Part shown: piece by piece, positions 1 through 9,643 of the stretch | Layout: the number at the start of each line of letters is the position of its first letter | Position numbering within the stretch: the stretch's first letter is position 1 | Source of the DNA: Chryseosolibacter sp036402115 | Lineage (GTDB): Bacteria > Bacteroidota > Bacteroidia > Cytophagales > Cyclobacteriaceae | DNA: 64,000 bases | Direction: 5' to 3' | Assembly (NCBI GenBank): GCA_036402115.1 | Contig: DASWTM010000366.1 | Coordinates: forward strand, 8,971 to 72,970 | Translations under genes and position numbers: made by a program | Notes under the pieces: generated by a model | Database searches by the model: none | What the model was told of the DNA's origin: nothing | The model's input: the letters and a program-made list of their open reading frames with translations, nothing else

Positions 1-1408
1 GATCAACAGCCGACTCCCCCGAGATTATTATGACAGGTAGGTTGCGGATGCCTTCATCGTCAGACGAACGAATATTTTTCAACAACTCCAGTCCATTCAG
101 CTCAGGCATTTGAATATCGGCAAGCACCAGGTCAAACTTGTTCATGTTGATCTGTTCCCATGCACGCTTTCCGTTACTTACTTTTTCTACTGAATGAGAC
201 GATATAGCGAGCATTTTCCCAATCAGCTCTGCATTCAATTCGTTGTCCTCCGCCAGTAAAATCCGCGTCCCGTTAGAACTACTTGTGGAAGCTTCAATCG
301 TAGGTTCTTCCAGTTGCTCATTCACATAATTAAAGGTGGACGTGAACCAAAAGGTACTGCCAGTCGTACTAGTCTCGACATGCAAGCTACCACCGAGCAG
401 TCGAACAATCCGTTGAGCAATGGCAAGTCCCAAACCAAAACCGCTGGCGCGACCGTCAACCTGACGGAAAAGTTCGAATATTGTATGGAGTTTATCTCCG
501 GGAATTCCGATGCCCGTATCCTGTACTTTGAATTTTACTGAAACCGACCGATCCGATAGCTGCACCGTTGTAGCAGAAAGTAAAATGCTCCCTTCGTTGG
601 TATACTTAATGGCATTGGAAAGCAGGTTCGTCAGAACAACTTGAAGTTTAGTCTCATCCGTAAGCACAAGTCGCGGAAGACGCTGATCAGTGAAGAGGTC
701 TAACTTTAATTTCTTCGCGGATGCTTTGAGCAAAAGCGAATTTGACAGATTGGATAAAAGGCTGGACAGGTCAGTGGGTCTCAGTAGTAGCTCTATTTGT
801 GGATCATCAAGTTTACCGATCTGCATGATGTCTGCAGTCACTTTCAACAATGCGTCTGCAGAACTTCTTAAGACGTCAAGATATTTTCGTTGCTCATCGT
901 TGACCATGCCGCGACTCAGCAGATCGCTGGCAGTTTGCATCAGCTGCAACGGGTTTTTTATTTCATGGCTTGCCATAGACATGAAAGCGGTCCGTTTTTG
1001 TAATGCTTTGTCAGACTCCGCTTTTTGTTGCACGAGCTTTTTCTCATGCTTACTCGCGTTCGACCGTTCGAAGATGGCATGGCAATGAAACCGCGTTCCA
1101 TCCTTTGAAACATGGACCTTGCTCATGATGCACACGGGAATGGTCTCAGTAGGAGTGACGTGAAGATCGCACATCATTTCACTCGCAAAACCCTGTAAGG
1201 CGAGCATCGGCAGGTGATGAACCTCGTAGAAAAGCTTGCTTGCCGTTGACAAGTAATTTTGGAACCGATTGCCATGTACGGGAAGAACGAATGACTGAAC
1301 CATCCGACTGAACGCATTATTAACCTGGAGGATTCCCCCTGTTGCGTCAGCGTAGACGAGCCCGCACGGGGCCATGTCTGACAAATCAATGTGCAACGGA
1401 CCTGACAT
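1..1408 (-). CDS. Hybrid sensor histidine kinase with C-terminal receiver (partial)
   Basis: Reading the minus strand from the ATG at 1406-1408 gives an uninterrupted frame of 469 codons that leaves the window at its left edge, so the C-terminus is missing. The first ~125 residues look like a PAS-type sensor (LVYADATGGILQVNNAF). A HisKA box follows with SHEIKNP and phospho-acceptor His at about residue 148. The ATPase domain shows the N box (NLLSNAIKYTNEG), DTGIGIP and GLGLAI. After a short linker comes a receiver domain with acidic pair EDN and phospho-acceptor Asp about residue 431 in ADIQMPELNG. No membrane segment is visible, so it is probably cytoplasmic. Its start lies 23 bases inside the end of the RsbQ-like hydrolase gene, which implies translational coupling. 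The ligand is unknown. Confidence 0.9.
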   Translation of the reverse strand, partial: MSGPLHIDLSDMAPCGLVYADATGGILQVNNAFSRMVQSFVLPVHGNRFQNYLSTASKLFYEVHHLPMLALQGFASEMMCDLHVTPTETIPVCIMSKVHVSKDGTRFHCHAIFERSNASKHEKKLVQQKAESDKALQKRTAFMSMASHEIKNPLQLMQTASDLLSRGMVNDEQRKYLDVLRSSADALLKVTADIMQIGKLDDPQIELLLRPTDLSSLLSNLSNSLLLKASAKKLKLDLFTDQRLPRLVLTDETKLQVVLTNLLSNAIKYTNEGSILLSATTVQLSDRSVSVKFKVQDTGIGIPGDKLHTIFELFRQVDGRASGFGLGLAIAQRIVRLLGGSLHVETSTTGSTFWFTSTFNYVNEQLEEPTIEASTSSSNGTRILLAEDNELNAELIGKMLAISSHSVEKVSNGKRAWEQINMNKFDLVLADIQMPELNGLELLKNIRSSDDEGIRNLPVIIISGESAVD

Positions 1409-2228
1409 TTTTCTGTGCCCCACTTATCTCCAGTAAATAATTGTGAATTGCATGCGCGGTTTGGGCCGCATCACTGACATGTGGACAATGCCCGACAGCT
1501 GATAACGTTACCAACACGCTGTTCGAAATCTCCTCCGACAGGTACTTGCCAACTGATAGCGGAGCAATACTGTCGTCCATGCACTGCAGCAGTAAGGTCC
1601 TTGACGTGACCAATTTCATGTCAGCACGATGGTCAGACAAGAATGTTACTTTCGCAAAATGTTTGGCGATGTCCGGATCGGTGGCACAGAAACTTTCGTT
1701 CAGGCGCGCCTCCAGTTCCGGCCGATCTTCATTCTGCATAATAACCGGTGTAATAACATCGGCCCACGCGCGAAAATTCGTCTCAAGCAACGCCACTAAA
1801 CCTGCGATTGTCTCGGATGTGAATCCGCCATGGTAATCACCGCGATTCAAATAACAAGGTGACGCTGCAATGAGGATGAGATTTGAAAAGAGATCTCGGT
1901 CGTGAATGCTTGCAAGTGCACCAATCGTTGCTCCAACCGAATGGCCGATAAAGATGGGCGATCGGAGCTGCATTGTTTCACAGATTTCGATCAAGTCGTA
2001 GGCATATTGATGAAGCGATGCGTATCGATGGTAGGAGTGCAGACTGGTGTCCGACTTTCCTGCTCCGACATGATCATAAAGGATAAGCCGATACTCTTTT
2101 TCGAAGTAAGGTATCAAGGGCAGCCACATCTCCTGGCTGCATCCGAATCCATGCGAAAAAATGATATCGCGACTGCCAGCCGGATTACCCATGATTCGAA
2201 CGGCATGTTTAGTTATGATCGAGGACAT
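1386..2228 (-). CDS. RsbQ-like alpha/beta hydrolase
   Basis: A 280-residue alpha/beta hydrolase that resembles Bacillus RsbQ and the KAI2/D14 receptor-hydrolase group along its whole length. Family signatures include HGFGC near residue 26, YDHVGAGKSD near 51, the nucleophile elbow GHSVGA with Ser97, SPCYLN near 123, FCATDP near 180, FLSDHR near 196, Asp219 in QCMDDS and His247 in GHCPH. The Ser-Asp-His triad is therefore complete. In Bacillus, RsbQ is needed for the PAS-PP2C phosphatase RsbP to respond to energy stress. Here the overlapping downstream partner is a PAS-like hybrid histidine kinase, so I infer that the hydrolase supplies or senses a small ligand for that kinase. The start is an ATG after a 549-base non-coding stretch. 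Confidence 0.88.
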   Translation of the reverse strand: MSSIITKHAVRIMGNPAGSRDIIFSHGFGCSQEMWLPLIPYFEKEYRLILYDHVGAGKSDTSLHSYHRYASLHQYAYDLIEICETMQLRSPIFIGHSVGATIGALASIHDRDLFSNLILIAASPCYLNRGDYHGGFTSETIAGLVALLETNFRAWADVITPVIMQNEDRPELEARLNESFCATDPDIAKHFAKVTFLSDHRADMKLVTSRTLLLQCMDDSIAPLSVGKYLSEEISNSVLVTLSAVGHCPHVSDAAQTAHAIHNYLLEISGAQKNVRSVAH

Positions 2229-2777
2229 CTGATGATTCCAAACACAAATTTTGCTCTTGTTACGTCAATTCGTAATCGGTAAGAATACGTAATCTCATCT
2301 TCATTGAGTCGGTATGTTTTGGTACAAGCGCGTGGGAGACCTAGCGTCATCCATCTACGATCACGCACCCGGAGCAGCTAAAAATGCTGACTTCGGAACA
2401 AAGTATATGTTCGAACACACAGCAAATATTGTTTGGATCTATGTTTGGTAACCGATTGCATTATATTGCAACTAGCTTCCTTCAGCTGTGTCCGATTAGT
2501 TTATAGATCGGGTATTTCGCGTTCTGTACATTGATTAGCGAACGGTTAGCTCATTAGTTTGAAATTATTTCAACACCTGCCAGTCCGATTGACCTTGAAA
2601 AACGACCTCGCAATCGGTTTCTTAAATGAGCAACAATCGATTGTGTAAACGTTTTCGAGAAGTTTTTCATCAATTTGTAACTATTGGGTTGACAAAACTT
2701 CTACTTTTCAGATTGGGACAGCACCTAACAAAGTTCTGTCCCCTTAAACTTAACCAAATTAATTAACCCAAATTACG
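2229..2777. other. Intergenic region between divergent genes (549 bp)
   Basis: No credible gene in either strand. A TAnnTTTG-like -7 element (TATGTTTG) lies at 2440-2447 on the plus strand, but it lacks a correctly spaced TTG/TTTG partner and would give a leader of about 330 bases to susC. A hairpin immediately upstream of susC is listed separately. No anti-sigma/ECF pair or other SusR-like regulator is encoded here, although such regulators often accompany SusCD operons. Confidence 0.5.
2715..2742 (+). promoter_or_regulatory. Hairpin in the susC leader
   Basis: GGGACAG at 2715-2721 pairs perfectly with CTGTCCC at 2736-2742 across a 14-base loop, 35 bases before the susC ATG. No T-tract follows (the sequence continues CTTAAAC), so it is not an obvious terminator. 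It could stabilise the message or affect translation of this abundant outer-membrane protein. Function is unproven. Confidence 0.35.
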
Positions 2778-5700
2778 ATGAAAGAATACTCGAGATTGAG
2801 TGTCGCAACCCTTGTGTTGTGGCTTTTCTCATCGATGGCTTTCGCCCAGGACCGCACGGTTTCAGGGAAAATTGTCGATGAAACTGGGCAACCTCTGCCT
2901 GGTGTAAACGTGATTGTGAAGGGCACATCCTCCGGTACAGTATCAGATGGAGATGGAGCTTACACAATCGGAGGAGTGAATGAGAACTCCGTACTTGTGT
3001 TCAGCTTTGTTGGATACAACACGAAGGAATTCACGGTCGGATCAAACACAGCCATCAATGTAGACATGGCTCCTGATGCAACTTCGCTTGATGAAGTTGT
3101 CGTTATCGGCTATGGCGAACAAAAGAAGGCGCTGGTTACCGGTGCAAATATTCGCCAGGATGGAGCCAAATTGCAGGCCCTTAATACAAGCAGTGCGATG
3201 GAAGCACTTCAGGGGATCACACCCGGTGTAAGCGTTTCGCGAAACAGTGGTCAACCCGGTGCTGGTACACGTGTCCGCATCCGCGGGATCGGAACGATAG
3301 CCAACTCAAACCCGCTTTATGTTGTAGACGGTGTTCCGGTTGGTTATGACATCAACTACCTCGCTCCGTCAGACATCGAATCCATTGACGTATTGAAGGA
3401 TGCGGCCTCAGCTGCGATTTATGGTTCGCGCGGGGCTAATGGTGTTGTGCTTGTTACAACCCGCAAGGGCAAGCAAGGTGCAAAACCTCAGATCGCATAC
3501 AACGGATTCATGGGTGTGCAGAACATTTACAAGAAGCCGCCAACGCTGAATGCGCAGGAATACATGTTCATCATGGATGAAGGCCTCGCCAATGACGGAA
3601 AGGCGCTCACAAACTGGGAGAATGAAATCAAAACCAACAACTGGCTTAACACACAACGCACTGGCCTAGGCGCAGAATACGGAACATATGTCTGGGACAA
3701 GCTGCAGAGCGGATGGAAGGGTACGAACTGGGTGGATGAGATCACACAGGAAGATGCTCCGATCTCAAGTCATGCGCTGAATATTACAGGAGCATCAGAA
3801 GATATCACCTATGGTGCAGGTTTCTCTTACCTCAATCAGGCTGGTATGATCGGTGGTGACATTATCGATGCAGGCTTAAAGAGAATTACTGCGCGCCTCA
3901 ATACTGAAATTAAGCTGGTTAAAATCAAAGATCGTGATCTCCTCAAAATTGGTGAGAACGTAACCTTTACAAATTCGCGTACACGCGGAACGGGTACTGG
4001 CAACATCTACTGGAACGACTTGCACGATGCGTTGGTGATCAACCCGCTAATGCCTGCATACTGGGAAGGATCGCCAAGTGAATACGGCTTTGCACCAACA
4101 CTTGAAGGTGTAAACCTCGGGCAGGCGAATCCAATCGCAACTATGTTCTATCGTCACAACTTTAACTGGAACAAAGGAAATAATATCATCGGTAACGTGT
4201 ACGGGGAACTTGAACCATTGGCCGGTCTTAAGATCCGCTCTTCCTACGGTATCAACTCATGGTTCGGCCACGGACGCAATTACGCTCCGGCTTATGGCTT
4301 AAGCTCGCAGTTCAACCGGGCGGAGTCGGCTGTATCAATTGAGCAGAGTGCCTACCAGGGCGCAAATACAACCTGGACAAACACGGCTTCTTACGAGAGA
4401 ACCTTCAATGACCACTTCGTTCAGTTACTTGCAGGTACGGAGCAGATCCGTTACGATGTATTGAACTTCAGCGTGGGAGGCAGAAGCCTTCGGCCACTTT
4501 ACAACGGTCCTGGCTATGCGTATCTCGACAACACAGCTCCCCCAGCATCTACAGCAGATGTAGACAACTGGGGTCGTGATTATGCTGCCAATGGCGGTGG
4601 TATCCAATCGTATATGGGTCGTATTTCTTACAACTATAAGGAGAAATATCTGCTGGACTTCACAGCAAGAAGAGATGGCTCATCAAACTTCATCGGAGAC
4701 AAGCGTTACGGTAATTTCTTTGCGGTGTCTGGCGGCTGGAATTTCATGGAAGAAACATTCATGTCAGGACTTACCAGCCTCTTCAATTATGGTAAACTTC
4801 GCGCAAGCTGGGGACAAAATGGAAACCAGGACGTAGGAGCATTCCGCTACCTCACCAATATTGTTCCATTGGGTCAGGGCTACTATTTCGGAAGCAACAA
4901 GCTTAGCTCGGCAACTACCTACATCCCTGAAAATACACCGAACCCGAACTTAGGTTGGGAAACTTCTGAACAGCTCGACATCGGACTTGATGCAGCATTC
5001 CTGAATTCGAAACTGTCTGTTACACTCGACTGGTATCAGAAAATTACCAAGGACTGGCTGGTCCGCGCTCCGGTGCTGGGTACGACCGGTGCAGCAGCGC
5101 CATGGATCAATGGTGGTGACGTAAAGAACTCGGGTGTCGAGTTTATCCTTGGCTGGAAAGACAAGGTTGGAGATGTGCAGTATGGTGTTACCGTAAGTGG
5201 TGCGACAGTAAAGAACGAAGTGACTCGTCTCGCGAATGCTGAAGGGATCATCAACGGAGCATCCGATGTTTTATCGCAGGGTACTTCATTCGTATCACGC
5301 GTTCAGGTAGGCAAGCCGATCGGTTATTTCTATGGCTTCAAGACCGATGGTATCCTTCAGAATCAGGCAGAAGTTGACGCGTATGTTGGCCCTGAAGGTC
5401 TTCCGATGCAGTTCGCGGACAACAATGGTCTTCGCCCCGGTGATGTGCGATTCGTAGATCAGAACAACGATGGAAAGATTGACGAAAAAGATAAAGTGAT
5501 GCTTGGCAATCCGATTCCTGATTTCGAATTGGGTGTGCAGCTGAATGCTTCATGGAAGGGTATCTATGCGAACGTCACGATGGCGGGCAAGTTCGGCCAT
5601 CAGATCATGCGCTCATACCGCTCTTTTGCAGATCAGTTTGAGCAGAACTACACCACGGAGGTATTCGGCAGATGGCACGGTGAAGGCACTTCTAATCGCA

Positions 5701-6017
5701 TTCCTCGGCTCAGCTCTGTATCCCACCGCAATCAGCAATACATCTCTGACATCTACATGCATGACGGAGACTTTATGCGGATCAGTAACCTGACCGTTGG
5801 ATATGATTTTGGAAGTCTGGCACGTAAAGCGGGATGGTTCAATGGCGCGCAAGTCTACATGTCAGTGAACAACCTGTACACGTTTACAAAGTATGATGGA
5901 ATGGATCCTGAAGTGACCTTCGGTGGCGCTGATGATATGCAATGGGCATCCGGAATAGACCTCGGTCTGTATCCGCTGCCACGCACAGTAATGTTGGGTG
6001 TGAATCTCACTTTCTAA
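2778..6017 (+). CDS. SusC/RagA-family TonB-linked outer-membrane transporter
   Basis: A 1079-residue protein with signal peptide at residues 1-23, a CarboxypepD_reg-like N-terminal domain (about 25-100, GKIVDETGQPLPGVNVIVKG), the SusC hallmark DEVVVIGYG at 105-113, a TonB plug (about 120-230, containing YVVDGVPVG and SIDVLKDAASAAIYGSRG) and a long beta-barrel ending in an aromatic residue (VNLTF). It forms the barrel of a SusCD 'pedal-bin' importer that moves oligosaccharides or peptides across the outer membrane using TonB energy. The susD gene follows after 3 bases. No glycoside hydrolase, peptidase or sulfatase is adjacent, so the substrate cannot be assigned. Confidence 0.97.
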   Translation: MKEYSRLSVATLVLWLFSSMAFAQDRTVSGKIVDETGQPLPGVNVIVKGTSSGTVSDGDGAYTIGGVNENSVLVFSFVGYNTKEFTVGSNTAINVDMAPDATSLDEVVVIGYGEQKKALVTGANIRQDGAKLQALNTSSAMEALQGITPGVSVSRNSGQPGAGTRVRIRGIGTIANSNPLYVVDGVPVGYDINYLAPSDIESIDVLKDAASAAIYGSRGANGVVLVTTRKGKQGAKPQIAYNGFMGVQNIYKKPPTLNAQEYMFIMDEGLANDGKALTNWENEIKTNNWLNTQRTGLGAEYGTYVWDKLQSGWKGTNWVDEITQEDAPISSHALNITGASEDITYGAGFSYLNQAGMIGGDIIDAGLKRITARLNTEIKLVKIKDRDLLKIGENVTFTNSRTRGTGTGNIYWNDLHDALVINPLMPAYWEGSPSEYGFAPTLEGVNLGQANPIATMFYRHNFNWNKGNNIIGNVYGELEPLAGLKIRSSYGINSWFGHGRNYAPAYGLSSQFNRAESAVSIEQSAYQGANTTWTNTASYERTFNDHFVQLLAGTEQIRYDVLNFSVGGRSLRPLYNGPGYAYLDNTAPPASTADVDNWGRDYAANGGGIQSYMGRISYNYKEKYLLDFTARRDGSSNFIGDKRYGNFFAVSGGWNFMEETFMSGLTSLFNYGKLRASWGQNGNQDVGAFRYLTNIVPLGQGYYFGSNKLSSATTYIPENTPNPNLGWETSEQLDIGLDAAFLNSKLSVTLDWYQKITKDWLVRAPVLGTTGAAAPWINGGDVKNSGVEFILGWKDKVGDVQYGVTVSGATVKNEVTRLANAEGIINGASDVLSQGTSFVSRVQVGKPIGYFYGFKTDGILQNQAEVDAYVGPEGLPMQFADNNGLRPGDVRFVDQNNDGKIDEKDKVMLGNPIPDFELGVQLNASWKGIYANVTMAGKFGHQIMRSYRSFADQFEQNYTTEVFGRWHGEGTSNRIPRLSSVSHRNQQYISDIYMHDGDFMRISNLTVGYDFGSLARKAGWFNGAQVYMSVNNLYTFTKYDGMDPEVTFGGADDMQWASGIDLGLYPLPRTVMLGVNLTF

Positions 6018-6020
6018 AAG

Positions 6021-7763
6021 ATGAAAATGAATACAATGAAAAAGATCAGATATATAGCAATGGCCGTTATGCTTCTTGCATTGGCCGGCTGTGACGACTC
6101 GTTTCTCGATGCAACGAACCGATTTGGGTCGAACACGGACACGTTCTACAAAACCAAAGCAGATTTTGATGCTGCGTTGGCTGGTGTATACAATACATTA
6201 TACCTGGCAGGCGGAAACGTTTTTGCCGAGGAGCATATAACGGCAACGCTACTGGAAGACGTTGTGTTGGGTGGTGGCGGACCCGATGATCAGGGCGCAA
6301 AAAACGTGGATAATTTCGTTGATCCCAACGATGATACCTACCGCGACCTTTGGGTAGAAGCTTACAACGGTATCTTCCGTGCCAACAACGTGATTGAAAA
6401 GATCGCAGAAGCTGATCTGTCCGATGACTTCGACAGTGCAGAGGAAGAACAGGCGTATAAAAATCAGGTCCTTGGCGAAATGTATTTTATGCGAGGTTTC
6501 TTATTGTTTCGCGCAGCTAAGTTCTTTGGTGGTATGCCATTGATTACGTCCACAACAACACCACGGGATGTGCCGCGTGCAACATTCACGGAGACGTTTG
6601 GGCAGATTGCTGCCGACTTGCAGCAATCCATCACACTCCTTCCTCGCATTAGTCCTGCCGCCATTCCGGCTACGGAGTATGGCCATGCAAACGTATGGGT
6701 GGCGAAAGGTTACTTAGCACGAGTGTACTTGTTTTACACGGGGTACATGACGAATATCGAAAATCAGGCAACCACTGCAGTCACACTGCCTGATGGAGGT
6801 ACAATCACAAAGCAACAAGTCATTGATGAGCTCGCTGATGTGATCAACAACAGTGGCTATCAGCTTCAGAATGACTTCCGTAACCTGTGGCCGTACAGCT
6901 ATGTGAACCAGAGCGCAGGCGCGGTAAAGTATCCGTATGCGGCAGAAAACAATTTGCAATGGGCAGGTCAGGATGGCTTCAATAGTACAATCGGTACGGG
7001 CAACACAGAGGTGATGTTCTCACTTCGCTATTCATTTGCCGACTGGGGTTGGGCGAAGGGTCAACGGACTACCAACCGTGCACCATTGTTCATGGGACTT
7101 CGTGGTAACTCAGGCCTTACACCTTTCGGAGAAGGATGGGGATGGGGAACCGTTCATACCGACTTTTATGAAGACTGGGATGACAATGACCTGAGGAAAA
7201 AGGGTTCGGTGATCCAGGTAGGCGTGGCCGAAGAGGGAACACAGGGCTACCAGCCTGACAAAGGTGATCATGAAACCGGGCTCTTTAACAAGAAGTACAT
7301 GCACCTGGAATACGATAATGGTGGCGGTATGAAAGGTCTGTTCAACTACATCTACGGCTGGACGAACACGGATATGCAGTTGAGACATGCTCAGGATTTC
7401 TATTACCTGCGTTTCGCGGATGTATTGTTGATGATGTCTGAACTTACCGAAGACGCCCAATATATGAACCGTGTTCGCGAGCGTGCCGGCCTTGATCCAG
7501 TAGCCTACTCGTTGGATGCCCTGAAGCAGGAACGTTTGCATGAGCTGGCATTCGAAGGTCTGCGTTGGTTTGACCTTGTTCGCTGGGGTGATGTCAATAA
7601 TCCAGCAAAAAATTACTTCGATGATGAGATCGATGTGCGCAACTCCGGTAGTCCTGCCAAGTATAAGGTTACCTATCCGACAGCCACGAAAGGTCTCGTT
7701 TCAATTCCTGAGTCGGAGATCAGGTTGTCTAACGGTGTTTACGAACAAAACCCGGGATGGTAA
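6021..7763 (+). CDS. SusD/RagB-family nutrient-binding lipoprotein
   Basis: A 580-residue surface lipoprotein partner of the upstream SusC. The N-terminus MKKIRYIAMAVMLLALAGC is a lipoprotein signal with lipidated Cys24, followed by acidic residues (DDSFLD) typical of surface export in Bacteroidota. Family features are the early helical SusD segment (DLWVEAYNGIFRANNVIEKI), a TPR-like middle region, YLRFADVLLMMSE, and the C-terminal signature EGLRWFDLVRWGD. It forms the lid of the transporter and binds the incoming ligand. It begins 3 bases after the susC stop and is followed by the third lipoprotein gene after 27 bases, so the three genes are one operon. Confidence 0.96.
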   Translation: MKMNTMKKIRYIAMAVMLLALAGCDDSFLDATNRFGSNTDTFYKTKADFDAALAGVYNTLYLAGGNVFAEEHITATLLEDVVLGGGGPDDQGAKNVDNFVDPNDDTYRDLWVEAYNGIFRANNVIEKIAEADLSDDFDSAEEEQAYKNQVLGEMYFMRGFLLFRAAKFFGGMPLITSTTTPRDVPRATFTETFGQIAADLQQSITLLPRISPAAIPATEYGHANVWVAKGYLARVYLFYTGYMTNIENQATTAVTLPDGGTITKQQVIDELADVINNSGYQLQNDFRNLWPYSYVNQSAGAVKYPYAAENNLQWAGQDGFNSTIGTGNTEVMFSLRYSFADWGWAKGQRTTNRAPLFMGLRGNSGLTPFGEGWGWGTVHTDFYEDWDDNDLRKKGSVIQVGVAEEGTQGYQPDKGDHETGLFNKKYMHLEYDNGGGMKGLFNYIYGWTNTDMQLRHAQDFYYLRFADVLLMMSELTEDAQYMNRVRERAGLDPVAYSLDALKQERLHELAFEGLRWFDLVRWGDVNNPAKNYFDDEIDVRNSGSPAKYKVTYPTATKGLVSIPESEIRLSNGVYEQNPGW

Positions 7764-7790
7764 TCACTACAACTTCTAAAAGAAACAGTT

Positions 7791-8618
7791 ATGAAATCGA
7801 TTAAGAAAATAACAACGTTAGTCATAGCAGGCGCGATGCTATTGATGGGCGCCTGCGAGACAATTGAGGACCGCGATGTGCTCACAAACAGTTTTGATCC
7901 GGATAACATCCAGCTCGAAGTAATTCAGACTGCGAATGGCAAAGGAAACGGACTCACACTGAAAATGAACACTCCGGGTGTGATCGGATACTGGGACTAC
8001 CTCATTGACAAAAAGTATAGTGATGTAGTAAACAATGTTGTGTTCCCGATTCCGGGTAAGCATACATTTACTTATCGCGTAGCAACTCCGTACATAAAGG
8101 ATGGAGATCCTTCGCAGCGCGAGTACATTAACAAAACGATTGATGTAAACATTGAGGTACTTGATCAACCATTGCCAGAAGCTTACTATAAGTTGATCGG
8201 CCCGAACCTGGAGGGTAAGACATGGGTCTTTGCCGGGGCCGGAGGTGACAATCAGCAATGGTGGTTTATGTCCGATCCAAAAAATCCGTGGGGTCTATGG
8301 TGGAATGCTGGAGGTACATGCTGTGCTCCTGGCGATGTAGGAGGTAAGATGGTGTTCGACCTCGATGGAGCCGCGAACTACACTTACTACGAAAATGCAG
8401 GTGCCGCAGGAACGAAGGGTAGCTTCTCTTTTAGTGGTGATTTTAAAAAGCTCTTCATCAGCGGGGGTGTCAATCTGCTGGGCGCTACGTTTCAAAGCAG
8501 CGGTAACAACAATGGCGAGTATTCGGTTGTTGAACTGACGGATGACCGACTTGTTCTGCATACCGATACAAATAATGCAGGCACAGGCTGGACTTGGGTA
8601 TTTGTACCCCAGAACTAA
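7791..8618 (+). CDS. SusE/F-like surface lipoprotein of the SusCD operon
   Basis: A 275-residue predicted lipoprotein: MKSIKKITTLVIAGAMLLMGAC gives lipidated Cys22. Residues ~40-120 look like a PKD/immunoglobulin-like beta domain (FPIPGKHTFTYRVATPYIKDG). The C-terminal ~130 residues are Gly- and Trp-rich (GKTWVFAG, QQWWFMSDPKNPWGLWWNAGG, TGWTWVF), which suits a carbohydrate-binding beta-sandwich. Such proteins stand third in SusCD operons and help hold the glycan at the cell surface. Lipidation and operon position are seen directly; glycan binding is inferred from context and aromatic content. A strong terminator follows 22 bases downstream and closes the operon. Confidence 0.8.
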   Translation: MKSIKKITTLVIAGAMLLMGACETIEDRDVLTNSFDPDNIQLEVIQTANGKGNGLTLKMNTPGVIGYWDYLIDKKYSDVVNNVVFPIPGKHTFTYRVATPYIKDGDPSQREYINKTIDVNIEVLDQPLPEAYYKLIGPNLEGKTWVFAGAGGDNQQWWFMSDPKNPWGLWWNAGGTCCAPGDVGGKMVFDLDGAANYTYYENAGAAGTKGSFSFSGDFKKLFISGGVNLLGATFQSSGNNNGEYSVVELTDDRLVLHTDTNNAGTGWTWVFVPQN

Positions 8619-8640
8619 CCGGCTAGTTGAAACTCATGTG

Positions 8641-8676
8641 AAAGCCCGTCTTAACCGTAAGACGGGCTTTTTTTTT
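8641..8676 (+). terminator. Rho-independent terminator of the susCD operon
   Basis: AAAGCCCGTCTTA (8641-8653), loop ACCG and TAAGACGGGCTTT (8658-8670) make a perfect 13-bp stem followed by a T run to 8676. Confidence 0.95.
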
Positions 8677-8774
8677 ACTCGCATCGCAAGAATGATTTGT
8701 CGGCCTGAGAATATCGGCAGAACATAAAGCCTGCTGTGCAACAGAGTTAAACGGTCGTATGCAGGCCGGGCTTA

Positions 8775-9224
8775 CTATTCTGTTGAAAATTCAGTCGTTT
8801 GGCCCATCACACATTTCCACGAACCCGCTTCACGTTGGTATAGAAACGTGGACCGGCAGTCATTCGAGTATTCAATGTTTTCATAAATAAACCTGTCTTT
8901 AACACGAAAGGTGATTAACACACTCGAATTTAGAACCTTTACAGTAACGCTGTCGAGGGACTGAGAGATCCAGCGAGAGTTCGGTGTCGCTCCGAGTGCA
9001 ACCTGGCTGTCGAGATACGCTTTGCGACTCAACAGTTTCCCTGACGTATTCACATATGTGAAATCGGGGCTCAAAATTCGCTCGAGCGTATTGATGTCGC
9101 CTTCCACCACGGCCTTTGACCGCTGCCTGGCCAGAGCAATGATTTCTTCTTCCACGTTTGCTGTCCGATACGTGCTGTCGCAAGACGCCATAAAAATCAT
9201 TATCAAAAGGGCCGTATGCTTCAT
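8775..9224 (-). CDS. DUF4440/SnoaL-like lipoprotein (NTF2 fold)
   Basis: 149 residues. I place the start at the ATG at 9222-9224 because it yields a clean lipoprotein signal (MKHTALLIMIFMASC, lipidated Cys15); a longer frame upstream would bury this. The mature part follows the DUF4440/SnoaL pattern: a first helix (EEEIIALARQRSKAVVEGD), the strand-turn LERILSPDFTYVNTSGKLLSRKAYLD, then curved beta strands (VKVLNSSVLITFRV, SWKCVMGQTTEF). These NTF2-like domains bind small ligands or serve as enzyme-like scaffolds; many periplasmic members have no known role. It stands alone, convergent with the susCD operon. Confidence 0.8.
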   Translation of the reverse strand: MKHTALLIMIFMASCDSTYRTANVEEEIIALARQRSKAVVEGDINTLERILSPDFTYVNTSGKLLSRKAYLDSQVALGATPNSRWISQSLDSVTVKVLNSSVLITFRVKDRFIYENIEYSNDCRSTFLYQREAGSWKCVMGQTTEFSTE

Positions 9225-9643
9225 TGTGTTGATGTTTTCGGTACTGCGAATTACAACATAAGCGGGCACGATGGCAATGGGCATACTGGGAAGTCTCCAT
9301 ATTAGTGCCTGGTATGACTGGCACACGCTTAAAAGCACCATTACTCATGCGAAAGAAAATAACACTAGGGATAGCCGAACAAAAGAAGTACATTTACTTG
9401 CCTTTACGAATTATCTTACTTTCTGGCAGTACCTCCACTCACTGCCACCTATTTCGACATACTTCTGGCCAATAGCTTTGGATTAAGCTGAGTAAAACGT
9501 TCGAATGCTGAAAAACGATTTGATGTTCGATGACCTCGATGACGAAATAGTGCATGAGGCATCGTCCACGTACGTTGGACCCTCTTCCTGCCTCGTGATG
9601 ACCTCCAGGTCCGGTCACGTCCACCATACATCTTGAAACAACT
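9225..9643. other. Non-coding stretch (419 bp)
   Basis: Short open frames exist on both strands, but none has protein-like composition or a family I recognise. No hairpin terminator or promoter is convincing. Confidence 0.4.

Noticed and set aside
2440..2447. TATGTTTG as a promoter for susC
   Set aside because: Consensus match only; no -33 partner at proper spacing and a leader of about 330 bases would be required.
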